Numbered from the stretch's first letter, positions 9,106 through 17,930 are shown. The stretch: DNA of 64,000 nucleotides from an uncultured Lachnospira sp. (GCA_910587485.1 CAJUKN010000002.1:182378-246377); one strand, 5' to 3'. The notes: generated from the letters alone by a model not told the origin. Made by a program: numbers and translations.

Positions 9106-9900
9106 TTATGCTTTTGAGAAAAAGTTATCACAAAACAGTTCTGATATAGAAAATAATACTGCTTTACCAATAATTTTTACTCTGTTTCCAATTACTTCAC
9201 AGTATAAAACTCCTGTTCTTTCTGAAGCCTGAAAGGCGGTTATTTGATTTTTCTTTAATTGGTTTGCCCAAAAAGGAGCAATCATACAATGTGTTGACCC
9301 TGTTACAGCATCTTCTTTTATATTAAGTTTTGGTGCAAATACTCGTGAAACGCAATCATATTCTTTGCCTTTGGCTGTAATTGCTACGGCAAGACCATCG
9401 AGATTTTTTAATAGTTCCTGATTTGGTGTCATTTCTTGGATAATGTTTTCAGATTCAAAAACCACAAGTAAGTCACGGTCAATATATGCTTGAGAAGGTC
9501 TTGTACCAAATGCTTGTTCCATCTCATTGGTTATTTCGGTTTTATGGTAATGGTATGCAGGAAAATCCATTTCATATAAATCTAATTTTTTATGTACTGT
9601 AAGTTCCCCACTCATAGTATGAAATGTTATGCTTTGTAGGTCAGGTTCATAATAATTCATAATAACAAAAGCTGTACCTAATGTAGCATGACCACATAAA
9701 TCAATTTCGCTATTAGGAGTAAACCATCTTAATTTATAATGGTTGTCTTCTTTTACTGTAAAAGCAGTTTCAGAAAGATTATTTTCTTTGGCAATATTTA
9801 GCATTAATTCCTCTGAAATCCAGTTATCCATTACACATACAGCCGCTGGATTGCCTGAAAAAACTTTGTCTGTAAATGCATCTACAATATATTGTTTCAT
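9106..9900 (-). CDS. PhzF-family isomerase
   Basis: 264 residues. The N-terminus (QYIVDAFTDKVFSGNPAAVC) is diagnostic of the PhzF fold. The conserved glutamate is in NLSETAF, and the second half carries the DAVTGSTHC motif. Family members are epimerases/isomerases of diaminopimelate-epimerase fold; PhzF acts in phenazine synthesis, but most members, including this stand-alone gene, have unknown substrates. Monocistronic and convergent with rtcB. Confidence 0.88.
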   Translation of the reverse strand: MKQYIVDAFTDKVFSGNPAAVCVMDNWISEELMLNIAKENNLSETAFTVKEDNHYKLRWFTPNSEIDLCGHATLGTAFVIMNYYEPDLQSITFHTMSGELTVHKKLDLYEMDFPAYHYHKTEITNEMEQAFGTRPSQAYIDRDLLVVFESENIIQEMTPNQELLKNLDGLAVAITAKGKEYDCVSRVFAPKLNIKEDAVTGSTHCMIAPFWANQLKKNQITAFQASERTGVLYCEVIGNRVKIIGKAVLFSISELFCDNFFSKA

Positions 9901-10173
9901 AAACCATCACTCCTATTCATTTTTATAAGATTTGTCTTTTATTAATAATTTGAAATTATTATAACGAGCCTCATGGAATAAGTAAAGTGAAAAATTATAG
10001 TCTGCATCATTTTTGAAATAATTATAGAAAAATTGGCAAAATCCAAACAATAATAGTGCAATATATAAACAAAAAAAGAAGATAAATTGACAATAATTCA
10101 AGATGTTGTTAAGATTGTTATTAAGAATTTTGGCAAAGTAATGATTAAGAATTATAGTGAAAAGGATAAATTA

Positions 10174-10446
10174 ATGAGTAGAAGTTATAAACATATTGCA
10201 TGCTGCAAAGACCCTAATACAAAAGGAATGAAGCGATTGGCGAATAAAACCGTTCGCAGAACTTGTTTTGATATTCCTTCAGGCAATGCCTACAAAAAAA
10301 TATTTTGTTCTTATATTATTTCAGATTACAAATTTTTTGAAACATTTTATTCCTATGCAAATGGTTATAAAAGATATATATATGCAAAACAGTATACAGA
10401 TAAAGAATTGTATAGAAAATGGTATAAAGAGTATAAGATGAAATGA
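10174..10446 (+). CDS. Small conserved accessory protein (MSRSYK type)
   Basis: 90 residues, strongly basic. It starts MSRSYKHIACCKDPNTKGMK, followed by RLANKTVRR and a C-terminal YxKWYKEYK tail. Small proteins beginning MSRSYK...ANKKVRR are common in Firmicutes accessory and phage-like regions and have no assigned function. The frame is open from 10087, but AAAAGGA upstream and family similarity favour 10174. It is followed after 47 bases by the DUF6273 gene. Confidence 0.6.
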   Translation: MSRSYKHIACCKDPNTKGMKRLANKTVRRTCFDIPSGNAYKKIFCSYIISDYKFFETFYSYANGYKRYIYAKQYTDKELYRKWYKEYKMK

Positions 10447-10493
10447 TAAAGGTTAATATTAAAAGATAAATTTACATGGATAAGGAGTAAGTG

Positions 10494-10979
10494 ATGACAA
10501 TCAATATGAGTGAGTGGACTGCAATTAAACGTGATGAAAAAGGTATCTATTATTTGTTTAATAAAAGTCTTGACAATTTAGCATTTGGGAAAACAAATAA
10601 TTATGCTCATTCATATATTCGTAAAAATTTGAATGAGAGTAATTTAGCAGTTGAATTAAAGCAAAAATTTAAAGATAAACTTGTACCAATTCATATGAAT
10701 TTACTTTCACTTGATGGTTTCAATGATTATGGAGAATTAGAGGGGGATATGTTGGCAATTCCTACATTGGATTTGTATAGAGAATGTAGAGGCAGGATTC
10801 CATATTTAAATATGTGGTGGTGGCTTGCTACACCTGATTCTACCCCTTCAGGGTGTGGTTGTGAAAGCGTGCGATTTATAGATTCAGGTGGTCGTGTAGA
10901 TTGTGTTTGGTGTGGCAGTTCTGCTTTGGTTGTGCGTCCATTTTTTATTTTGCAAGAACCGTTTACATTAACATCATAA
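10494..10979 (+). CDS. DUF6273-type protein with C-type-lectin-like end
   Basis: 161 residues. The C-terminal part carries the WWWLATPDS ... FIDSGGRVD ... VVRPFFIL pattern. This corresponds to the WWLRSPG ... VDSGGxV ... GVRPAxxL signature of DUF6273 domains, which resemble the ligand-binding fold of variable proteins. The stretch between SGGRV and VVRP is rich in Cys and Trp (VDCVWCGSSAL). Many Lachnospiraceae carry several such proteins, often in phages or as tails of cell-surface proteins; here the domain stands almost alone, without signal peptide. AAGGAG at 10482-10487 supports the ATG at 10494. Function unknown. Confidence 0.65.
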   Translation: MTINMSEWTAIKRDEKGIYYLFNKSLDNLAFGKTNNYAHSYIRKNLNESNLAVELKQKFKDKLVPIHMNLLSLDGFNDYGELEGDMLAIPTLDLYRECRGRIPYLNMWWWLATPDSTPSGCGCESVRFIDSGGRVDCVWCGSSALVVRPFFILQEPFTLTS

Positions 10980-11127
10980 TTGTGTTTATAAATTACAACA
11001 GCTATCAATTGTTTTTGGTTTTGTAGATAAGAAATCAGGTTGTTTTGGCAGAATAATTGGCAAGTAATTTAAAAAAATTGATGGATTATAGTACTCTATA
11101 TATTCATTAGGAGTCCATTTAAAAATA

Positions 11128-11161
11128 GGGGAATGTATCATAAACTCTAACTACATTCCCC
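11128..11161 (-). terminator. Terminator of the minus-strand holin-like relic
   Basis: GGGGAATGTA and TACATTCCCC form a perfect 10-bp stem. Read on the minus strand the hairpin is followed by TATTTTT. It lies downstream of the relic at 11210-11509 and marks the end of a once-functional minus-strand unit. Confidence 0.65.
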
Positions 11162-11209
11162 CAATCATATTAACTTATCAACATCAATTCCCTATCCTTA
11201 AATTTCAAC

Positions 11210-11509
11210 TTATTTTTCACTTTTTATAACAGCCTCAATCTTATTATTAATATATTCCTCAAAATTGCCAAATACGGTTTCAATAGCAATCTTAGAATTG
11301 TCACTAATTAATTTTTCGGCAATTTCAATAGCTTGTTCTTTTGCATGATTTGCAGCAGTTTTGTCAAATTGACCACTTTTTTTAAGGGAATCAACATAAG
11401 TTTGAGAAACGGAAGTGACAGCAGTAGTAATAGCTTCTTGTGCATAATCAATGTATTGGTTTAATTTTTCGTGTTCTACAAATGTTTTTGTTTTTTGGAG
11501 GTTATCAAT
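11210..11509 (-). pseudogene. Truncated phage-holin-like gene remnant
   Basis: The minus strand has an open frame of about 99 codons with no ATG and an in-frame stop just upstream (11510-11512), so the 5' end is lost. The product includes DYAQEAITTAVTSVSQTYVD and ends FGNFEEYINNKIEAVIKSEK. The helical pattern resembles small phage proteins of the LLH-holin type found in Lachnospiraceae prophages; this assignment rests on pattern memory and is tentative. A terminator follows it. It probably marks an eroded prophage. Confidence 0.4.
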
Positions 11510-11566
11510 CTAAGTAAAAAATAAAAATATAAAAACAAGACATACTATACTTGAGGTGATAAAAGT

Positions 11567-11929
11567 ATGGAACATTATAGAAAATCTGCACATTGCACAT
11601 ATAATATAAAGTATCATATAGTATGGATAACAAAATATCGAAAACCAGTAATTACAAAAGATATAAAGGCTATTTTTAATAGTAAAGATTCCTTTCTTTT
11701 TTTAACATTGTTTGATAGATTTACATCTTATAAAATAGAAGATATACAGTTTGCAGCATTTCTAAAAGAATTTAAGAATCATCTTAGAGAAAATAAAAAA
11801 ATAAATAATGTATTATTTGATGAACTTGATAAAAATAAAGGGACAAAAGATAAAAATGTTATTATTTCTAAATTGCAGTTTCTTGAAATAGTCATGTTAG
11901 AGTTTTTAGGTGTAGACAATATTGACTGA
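11567..11929 (+). pseudogene. IS200/IS605 TnpA N-terminus joined to a foreign C-terminus
   Basis: The first ~34 residues (HCTYNIKYHIVWITKYRKPV) are the start of a Y1 (HUH) transposase TnpA. After residue ~35 the similarity stops: the HUH pair and the catalytic tyrosine are absent. The rest (SYKIEDIQFAAFLKEFKNHL ... LFDELDKNKGTKDKNVIISK) looks like the tail of another protein that I do not recognise. The frame stays open across the junction for 120 codons. This is either a deletion scar or a chimeric gene using the transposase start signal (GAGGTG at 11553-11558). It cannot transpose by itself. Confidence 0.6.
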
Positions 11930-12125
11930 AAAATAAATTCATTTTACATAGAAATATATATAATAGATAAATAGATAGAAAAAAATAGAATTTATTGACA
12001 AGCATATAATAGTAACATATAATAAATCGAACAATTTTTTATATGAAAAAGATATTAATATATGGGACAAAGTGAAAATTGATAAGCTTTGTTCATGGCT
12101 ATTTTTATTTACAAGGAATTTATCA

Positions 12126-12785
12126 ATGGAATCAAAATATAATATGACACAAAAAGAGAATATTTTTCTTGCAAAGAGAAATATTGTAGATTATATATGG
12201 AAAAGTGCCAATCTTGAAGGTATTGGAGTTACCTATCCAGATACTCAGGCTATTTATAATGGTATGGCTGTATCAGGTTATACAATAGAAGATATTAATG
12301 CTGTAAATGATTTAAAGAATGCTTGGCAGTTTTTATTAGAACACATTAATGATGAACTTAATTTAAAATTTATAAAAAAAGTTCATATGTTGTTAGGAAA
12401 ATTTACAATAATTAATGCAGGAATGATTCGACATGAAGAAGTAAGAATAGGCGGTACAGAGTGGATTCCTGAGTTGCCAGATGAAAAAGAGGTTCATTGT
12501 GAAATTATTAAGATAGTAGATAGTAAAATTTCTCCATTAGAAAAAGCATTAGATATGACATTATATATTATGAGATTACAGTTATTTTATGATGGGAATA
12601 AAAGGATTGCTATGCTTATTGGTAATAAAATAATGATTGAGAATGGACAGGGAATTATATCTATTAAACAAAAAGACATCAAAGAATTTTACAAATGTTT
12701 AGTTTCATATTATGAAAGCAATAATAAATTAGAATTAAAACAATTTTTATATGATAATTGTATAGATGGAATGATATTTAGTTAG
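12126..12785 (+). CDS. Fic-domain protein with a non-canonical active site
   Basis: 219 residues. The fold is recognisable from NIVDYIWKSANLEGIGVTYP, the AGMIRHEEVRIGG segment (flap region) and the core motif at residues 152-160, QLFYDGNKR. In canonical Fic AMP-transferases this reads HPFxxGNGR, with the histidine acting as base; here that position is Gln152 and the second Gly is Lys. The phosphate-binding GN is kept. The protein may therefore have a changed chemistry or serve as an inactive homologue. AAGGAA at 12113-12118 supports the ATG at 12126, though the frame opens earlier with a GTG at 12072. No antitoxin is obvious beside it. Confidence 0.72.
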   Translation: MESKYNMTQKENIFLAKRNIVDYIWKSANLEGIGVTYPDTQAIYNGMAVSGYTIEDINAVNDLKNAWQFLLEHINDELNLKFIKKVHMLLGKFTIINAGMIRHEEVRIGGTEWIPELPDEKEVHCEIIKIVDSKISPLEKALDMTLYIMRLQLFYDGNKRIAMLIGNKIMIENGQGIISIKQKDIKEFYKCLVSYYESNNKLELKQFLYDNCIDGMIFS

Positions 12786-12821
12786 TAGCGTTTTGAAAAA
12801 TCAATTTTCACATAAAATTTA

Positions 12822-12850
12822 TTGACAGATAAAAGACTCTTTGTTATCAT
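12822..12850 (+). promoter_or_regulatory. ssrA promoter
   Basis: TTGACA (12822-12827), a 17-base spacer and TATCAT (12845-12850). It lies ~55 bases before the mature tmRNA 5' end, fitting a processed precursor. Confidence 0.65.
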
Positions 12851-12904
12851 AATTACACAAATGTTTCATATAAACATTTTTTACTTTACAATATTTACTA
12901 CTCA

Positions 12905-13242
12905 GGGGTAGTAAAGGTTTCGACAGGGGTTTTGAAGCTGGTGAAGCTATTCGCAGACGATGCGTCAAATCGTAAACTTAAATATAAACGCTAACGATAA
13001 TTTAGCTTACGCTGCCTAGTTGCAGCAGTCTGACCTAGCGCACCTACACTTTAGGATTCAGGCTTCGACTATGTAGGAAACGACTCAACCAAAGCTTTGC
13101 GGTTGATGGGCGTATGATGAAGCTACTAAAGGCATTGGAATGTTGATTTTCCCATGCTGGAGGGAATGTATAACAATCAACTATAATAGTAGAAGAACAG
13201 TGAATGGGCTTTTGGACACGGGTTCGACTCCCGTCTACTCCA
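12905..13242 (+). ncRNA. ssrA: tmRNA (ssrA)
   Basis: tmRNA rescues ribosomes stalled on broken messages and tags the peptide for proteolysis. The 5' end GGGGTAG pairs with CTACTCC near the 3' end to form the acceptor stem (one G-U). GGTTTCGAC follows the 5' strand, and the T-arm GGTTCGACTCC precedes the 3' end, as in all tmRNAs. The internal frame ends ANDNLAYAA followed by TAG, a clostridial-type tag. The CCA end is not encoded: the discriminator A is followed by TTT. A promoter and a terminator flank the gene. Confidence 0.95.
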
Positions 13243-13250
13243 TTTACCAG

Positions 13251-13286
13251 AGTGCTTGCAAAAGAGAGTTGCAGGCACTTATTTTT
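13251..13286 (+). terminator. ssrA terminator
   Basis: AGTGCTTGCAA and TTGCAGGCACT form an 11-bp stem with one G-U, followed by TATTTTT. It starts nine bases after the tmRNA 3' end. A further hairpin, CGAGTAG...CTACTCG, follows at about 13338-13358. Confidence 0.8.
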
Positions 13287-13401
13287 ATGCACAGCCTCGT
13301 GCAGAGGAAATAAGCCGCAAAAACGGTGAACGGGTCACGCGAGTAGGGGTTCTCTACTCGATTTTGTCCCAATTTGACTCTACTTTTATTTCATTGTGTT
13401 A

Positions 13402-13923
13402 TCATGGAAAAAATGCAATAATATCTTCTATACTAACAGGTCGCATATAATTAGCGTCGACACCTACGTCAAATTTTCGTATACCATTTTGCAGATTGTT
13501 AAAATTATAATCTTCGTGATTATGTTGGTGTCCATGTAGGTGAATCGTACCTTGAAAATATCCATTCCATTCTTCTATAGGGTAATGAAATAAGATAAAG
13601 CGATTGTTATTATAGGATAGCTCATAATAATCTTTTATCCATTCAAATAAGTTTTTATTAAATTGTTCACTTTGTGCAAATTTATCATGGTTACCCTTTA
13701 TCAAATATTTGCGACCTTTTAATTGAGAGAGTGCTTTGGTGGCATATTCTGCCCCTTTCATGGTGACATCTCCTAAAATATACACATCATCATCTGCACA
13801 GACAGTATGATTCCAGTTTTCAATTAAGGTACAATTCATTTTTTCTACAGTGGAAAATGGGCGGTTTGTATGGTTTATAATTTTTTCATGGTAAAAATGT
13901 AAATCGGCTGTAAAGTATATCAT
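13402..13923 (-). CDS. Calcineurin-like metallophosphoesterase
   Basis: 173 residues. It begins MIYFTADLHFYHEKIINHTN with the D-x-H metal motif, then has the GDVTMKG and KGNHDKF motifs and the closing HLHGHQHNH histidine cluster, which together build the dinuclear metal site. Small stand-alone members act on phosphodiesters or phosphomonoesters; the substrate is unknown. It is a single gene reading toward ssrA. Confidence 0.87.
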   Translation of the reverse strand: MIYFTADLHFYHEKIINHTNRPFSTVEKMNCTLIENWNHTVCADDDVYILGDVTMKGAEYATKALSQLKGRKYLIKGNHDKFAQSEQFNKNLFEWIKDYYELSYNNNRFILFHYPIEEWNGYFQGTIHLHGHQHNHEDYNFNNLQNGIRKFDVGVDANYMRPVSIEDIIAFFP

Positions 13924-14176
13924 AATATTCCTTTCATCTTTTTATCTTGTGTGTTTAATATGTCATAAAAAATTCTTATAATTAAGTTACTTTATTTTAT
14001 TATGTTTGTAAAGTATTATTTTAACCTTTATTTTGGAGTGTTTTTGGCATAAAATATAACTTTATTTTAAATACTTAAAAAAATAAAAATATTGTTATGA
14101 AATATAGACAAAATATCACAAAATATGTTAGTATAAAACAAAGAATATAATGATTTAGAATATCTTTAGAAACGAG

Positions 14177-14779
14177 GTGGTTGTCATAAATGGAAATAAT
14201 ATGATTCATAATAGTTCAGATAATAATTTAACAGTTGGAGGATATTCATTTTTATCAAAAGAGGCAGCACAAGCTGCAAAAGATGAACTGAATGCTATAA
14301 AGTATGTATCATCAAAAACGGATTCTAAAGATGCCAAACAGATTTATATGTTATATAATACGATATTGGATAAAGAGATGTTTCATTCTCCTATTGGATT
14401 GGAATATCTTAAAAAATTACAAAATTTTTTATATAATAGCAAAGAAATTCCAAATGATAAAATCAGACCTATTCCTGTTGATTTTAATACACAAAATTCA
14501 ATAGATAATAGGCATGAAATTTTTAAATCAAAAGGAGAAGTTCATTCTTTAAAGAAAAAAAGCAAGCAATATAAAGATTATGTTGTTAAGCTTGTTATTG
14601 CCAATTTGGCATTGATAATAATTATTATTGCTATGTTTATAATACTAAAAACTAATTCAAATCCAACAGTTTTAGATTATGAAAATAAGCTTCAAAATAA
14701 ATATGCAGCATGGCAGGAACAGTTAGAATTGCAGGAGAAATCACTAAAAGCAAGGGAACAGCAGCTTGACAAAAAATAA
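14177..14779 (+). CDS. Membrane-anchored protein with C-terminal coiled coil
   Basis: About 200 residues. A soluble N-terminal part (VGGYSFLSKEAAQAAKDELN, then an alpha-helical region with SPIGLEYLKKLQNFL) is followed by one membrane helix around residues 140-160 and a Glu/Gln/Lys-rich tail (LQNKYAAWQEQLELQEKSLK) that should form a coiled coil outside. Similar proteins occur in Lachnospiraceae without known role. The start is uncertain: the frame opens with GTG at 14177, overlapping GAGGTGG, while an ATG at 14201 has a weaker site. It sits 53 bases before the response regulator gene and may share its transcript. Confidence 0.6.
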   Translation: MVVINGNNMIHNSSDNNLTVGGYSFLSKEAAQAAKDELNAIKYVSSKTDSKDAKQIYMLYNTILDKEMFHSPIGLEYLKKLQNFLYNSKEIPNDKIRPIPVDFNTQNSIDNRHEIFKSKGEVHSLKKKSKQYKDYVVKLVIANLALIIIIIAMFIILKTNSNPTVLDYENKLQNKYAAWQEQLELQEKSLKAREQQLDKK

Positions 14780-14832
14780 CTATCGAAATATTTAATGACG
14801 ATATAAACAAGTCAATTTGGAGGGGTTGGTAT

Positions 14833-15507
14833 ATGAATAAGATTAAAATTTTAATTGTAGATGATGAGAGCAGAATGAGAAAATTAGTCCATGATTTTTT
14901 ATCAAGGCACAATTATGATGTTGTGGAGGCAAAAGACGGCGAGGAAGCAATTGATAAGTTTTATGCAGATAAAACAATTTCTCTTATTATATTAGATGTA
15001 ATGATGCCAAAGATGGATGGTTGGGAAGTATGTAAACAGATTCGCAAAGATTCCAATGTGCCAATTATTATGCTTACTGCAAAAGGAGATGAAAGAGATG
15101 AACTTACTGGATTTGACTGTGGTGCAGATGAGTATATTTCCAAGCCGTTTAGTCCTAAAATTCTTACAGCAAGGGTAGATGCACTGGTTCGACGTGCATA
15201 TCAGATTGACAGCAATGAAATTGTTGACATAGGAGGTATTATTATTGATAAGGCTGCGCATATTGTAAAAATAGACGGACAGGCAATTGATTTGAGTTAT
15301 AAGGAATTTGAACTCCTTACGTACTTTGTTGAAAATAAAGGAATTGCTTTATCCAGAGAAAAAATCCTTAATAATGTGTGGAATTATGATTATTTTGGTG
15401 ATGCGAGAACAATTGATACACATGTTAAGAAATTGCGTAAAAAGATGGGCGAGAAAGGCGATTATATCCGAACAATATGGGGTATGGGGTATAAGTTTGA
15501 AATATGA
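14833..15507 (+). CDS. OmpR/PhoB-type response regulator
   Basis: 224 residues. A receiver domain (residues 1-120) has the acidic pair in VDDE, the phosphoacceptor Asp55 in ILDVMMPKMDG, and the lysine of KPFSP. The C-terminal winged helix (residues ~130-224) carries LSYKEFELLTYFVENKG and RTIDTHVKKLRKK, typical of PhoB-like DNA binding. It overlaps the kinase gene by four bases (ATGA), so the pair is translationally coupled. The signal is unknown; downstream and upstream membrane proteins are candidates for sensors or targets. Confidence 0.93.
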   Translation: MNKIKILIVDDESRMRKLVHDFLSRHNYDVVEAKDGEEAIDKFYADKTISLIILDVMMPKMDGWEVCKQIRKDSNVPIIMLTAKGDERDELTGFDCGADEYISKPFSPKILTARVDALVRRAYQIDSNEIVDIGGIIIDKAAHIVKIDGQAIDLSYKEFELLTYFVENKGIALSREKILNNVWNYDYFGDARTIDTHVKKLRKKMGEKGDYIRTIWGMGYKFEI

Positions 15508-17081
15508 ATAGACATTCTATTAAATTTAAAATGACATTGTTGCTAAGCATTGTAATTGGACTATTAATTATTATTTTATTGTTGGCAAATAGTTTTTTTG
15601 CTGAGAAATATTATCAGTATGATAAGCGTCAGCAAATGCTTACAGGTTATGATACGATAAATGAGATTATGAAAACATATGATGGCAGTAATTTATCAAA
15701 AGATAACTTATATGATAAAATGGAACAATACACATCAAATACAGCAATATCAATTATTATTGTAAACAGTGATTGGACAACCGTTTATACAAATACCAGT
15801 GCTGAGATGGAAATGTTAGACCGATTGAGAATGAGTATTTTTAATAAGGATATGTTTCACTTTGAAGAGGTTGATGTCTACCAGAAAAAGAAAAAAGAGT
15901 CGGATAAATATAATATTACATTTAACATGGAATTGTCAGGTGTGTCAGAAACAAGAGAAATACTAATAAAAAAAGATAATTATACATTTCAAAAAGTTTA
16001 TGATAAACGATTGGCAGATTATTACTATGAATTATGGGGAACATTGGAAAATGGTTGTTCAATTATGATGAGAGCTTCCATTCAGGGTATTAAGGACAAT
16101 GTTGCAATTTCTAATAAATTTATCACATATATTGGATTGAGTACGCTTTTTCTTGGAATGGCAGCAGCTTTAGTATTTTCACAGTATATATCAAAACCAA
16201 TCAAACAGTTGTCAAAGCTTGCTGAGAGAATGGCACACCTTGATTTTAATGCCAAGTATGAAGGTGTTGATAAGGGAGAGATTGGTGTTCTTGGTATCAG
16301 TATGAATAATATGTCAATGGAGCTTGAAAGTACTATATCACAGCTTAAAACCGTCAATAAGCAGCTTCAAAAGGATATTGATAAAAAAGATAAATTAGAA
16401 CAGATGCGAACGGAATTTTTATCCAATGTATCACATGAGCTAAAAACGCCTATTGCATTGATACAAGGATATGCGGAAGGTTTAAAGGAAGGGATTTTTG
16501 ATTCTCCTGAAAGTATGGATTTTTATTGTGATGTTATTATAGATGAAGCAAGTAAAATGAATGTGATGGTTAAAAAGCTACTGACGTTAAATCAACTGGA
16601 GTTTGGCAATGAAAGCTTAGAGATGAACCGATTTGATATTGTTGAACTGGTTGAGGCGATTGTGACAGCTAATGAGTTAAGGGCAAGTCAACAAGGTATT
16701 ACAATAGAGTTTAATCCAGATGAAAAGCATATTGATGTGTGGTCTGATGAATATAAAATTGAGGAAGTCGTGACAAATTACCTCTCGAATGCCATTAATC
16801 ATTGCGAGTTTGAAAAAAAGATTGTTATTAGAATTGGGAAAGTAGAAGATTGTGTTAGAGTATATGTATACAACACAGGAAAGCATATACCAGAAGAAGA
16901 TATTGAGCGTATTTGGGATAAATTTTACAAGGTTGATAAGGCACGTACAAGAGAGTATGGAGGGAATGGTATAGGATTGTCTATTGTGAAAGCAATTATG
17001 GATTCTTATGGCAATTCCTTTGGTGTTTCAAATGTTGAGGGAGGTGTTGAATTCTGGTTTGACCTTGATGGGAAGGCGTGA
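15504..17081 (+). CDS. Sensor histidine kinase
   Basis: 525 residues. One membrane helix near residues 10-28 and a second near 195-215 enclose a ~165-residue extracellular sensor. A HAMP linker follows (ISKPIKQLSKLAERMAHLDF), then the dimerisation domain with SNVSHELKTP (His311) and the ATPase domain with the N box (VVTNYLSNAINHC) and G boxes (GGNGIGLSIVKAIM). It phosphorylates the regulator encoded just upstream. The ligand is not predictable from sequence. Confidence 0.93.
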   Translation: MNRHSIKFKMTLLLSIVIGLLIIILLLANSFFAEKYYQYDKRQQMLTGYDTINEIMKTYDGSNLSKDNLYDKMEQYTSNTAISIIIVNSDWTTVYTNTSAEMEMLDRLRMSIFNKDMFHFEEVDVYQKKKKESDKYNITFNMELSGVSETREILIKKDNYTFQKVYDKRLADYYYELWGTLENGCSIMMRASIQGIKDNVAISNKFITYIGLSTLFLGMAAALVFSQYISKPIKQLSKLAERMAHLDFNAKYEGVDKGEIGVLGISMNNMSMELESTISQLKTVNKQLQKDIDKKDKLEQMRTEFLSNVSHELKTPIALIQGYAEGLKEGIFDSPESMDFYCDVIIDEASKMNVMVKKLLTLNQLEFGNESLEMNRFDIVELVEAIVTANELRASQQGITIEFNPDEKHIDVWSDEYKIEEVVTNYLSNAINHCEFEKKIVIRIGKVEDCVRVYVYNTGKHIPEEDIERIWDKFYKVDKARTREYGGNGIGLSIVKAIMDSYGNSFGVSNVEGGVEFWFDLDGKA

Positions 17082-17165
17082 TATAATAGTTACAATATTT
17101 GATATTTTAAGGAAAGGAGAGTCTACTTTTAGATATACATATTGTATATATTTTAGTAGCAGCAT

Positions 17166-17888
17166 ATGAAAAAGTTAATTGTTTGTATTTTATCATGTAT
17201 GATGGTATTTCTTTTAGTGGGGTGTGATAAGCAAGTTACGCTTAACACGGAAGAAAATGATTTAATAGCAGAGTATATTGCAGGAGTGATGTTAAAATAT
17301 TCTTTTAGTGATAAGTGGAATTATGAAAAAGCAGTTAGCCGTGTTGATTCCTATAAGCCAAAAAATCCAGCTTCAACTATTGGAGGAGGTGCAACAATAA
17401 ATAATACGACGCCTACACAATCATCTACTAGTACGCCAACAACTGCCGCCACATCAACAAAAGATGTTATGGAAGCACTTTCCTCAGCATTAGGAATGGA
17501 TGGATTAGATATTCAATATAAAACTTATAGTGTGGGTGAGCGATATCCAACACAAGAGTATGCGATATCGGTTCCTGCTGGTGAAGGTTATAAAGTATTA
17601 GCTTTAGAGTTTGAATTAACCAATAATTCCAATTCAGCGATAGATTTGGATACATATAATAAAGGCGTTGTGTTCCGTTTAGCTTTAGGAGAGAGAGCAT
17701 TTACACAATATGCTTCTATGTTAAAAAATGATTTAGTATTTTTAAAAGATGTATCCGTAGAATCTGGCAGTACATACACAGCAGTTGTATTATTTCAAAT
17801 TCCGGATTCTTTAGCAGATAGTGTTTCAGGTGGAACATTATCGGTATATCATAATAGTACTTCTATTGGGAATGTATTATCTTTATAA
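17166..17888 (+). CDS. Secreted lipoprotein
   Basis: 240 residues. The signal peptide ends in a lipobox (LLVGCD), giving a lipidated cysteine at residue 20. A Thr/Ser-rich linker around residues 75-100 precedes a beta-rich C-terminal domain (residues ~125-240) with EGYKVLALEFELTNNSNSAI. That resembles the immunoglobulin-like DUF4352/telomeric-type lipoprotein domains of Firmicutes. It is 84 bases behind the histidine kinase and followed by a terminator, so it may be the last gene of the two-component operon. Function unknown. Confidence 0.75.
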   Translation: MKKLIVCILSCMMVFLLVGCDKQVTLNTEENDLIAEYIAGVMLKYSFSDKWNYEKAVSRVDSYKPKNPASTIGGGATINNTTPTQSSTSTPTTAATSTKDVMEALSSALGMDGLDIQYKTYSVGERYPTQEYAISVPAGEGYKVLALEFELTNNSNSAIDLDTYNKGVVFRLALGERAFTQYASMLKNDLVFLKDVSVESGSTYTAVVLFQIPDSLADSVSGGTLSVYHNSTSIGNVLSL

Positions 17889-17899
17889 ACAATAAAAAG

Positions 17900-17930
17900 A
17901 CTGTTGCAAAATGTAGTTGCAGCAGTTTTT
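17900..17930 (+). terminator. Rho-independent terminator after the lipoprotein gene
   Basis: ACTGTTGCAA and TTGCAGCAGT pair over ten positions with one G-U and are followed by TTTTT. The preceding stop codon is at 17888. Confidence 0.8.

Noticed and set aside
10494..10979. Complete diversity-generating retroelement
   Set aside because: No reverse transcriptase, accessory protein or template repeat is visible near the DUF6273 gene.
12811..12828. Similarity of AAAATTTATT flanks near 12811 to the repeats at 60463 and 62724
   Set aside because: Only a short AT-rich match is shared; the diagnostic repeat core is absent.
13256..13450. 64-codon frame behind ssrA
   Set aside because: It covers the ssrA terminator and runs into the opposing phosphoesterase gene; no ribosome-binding site.
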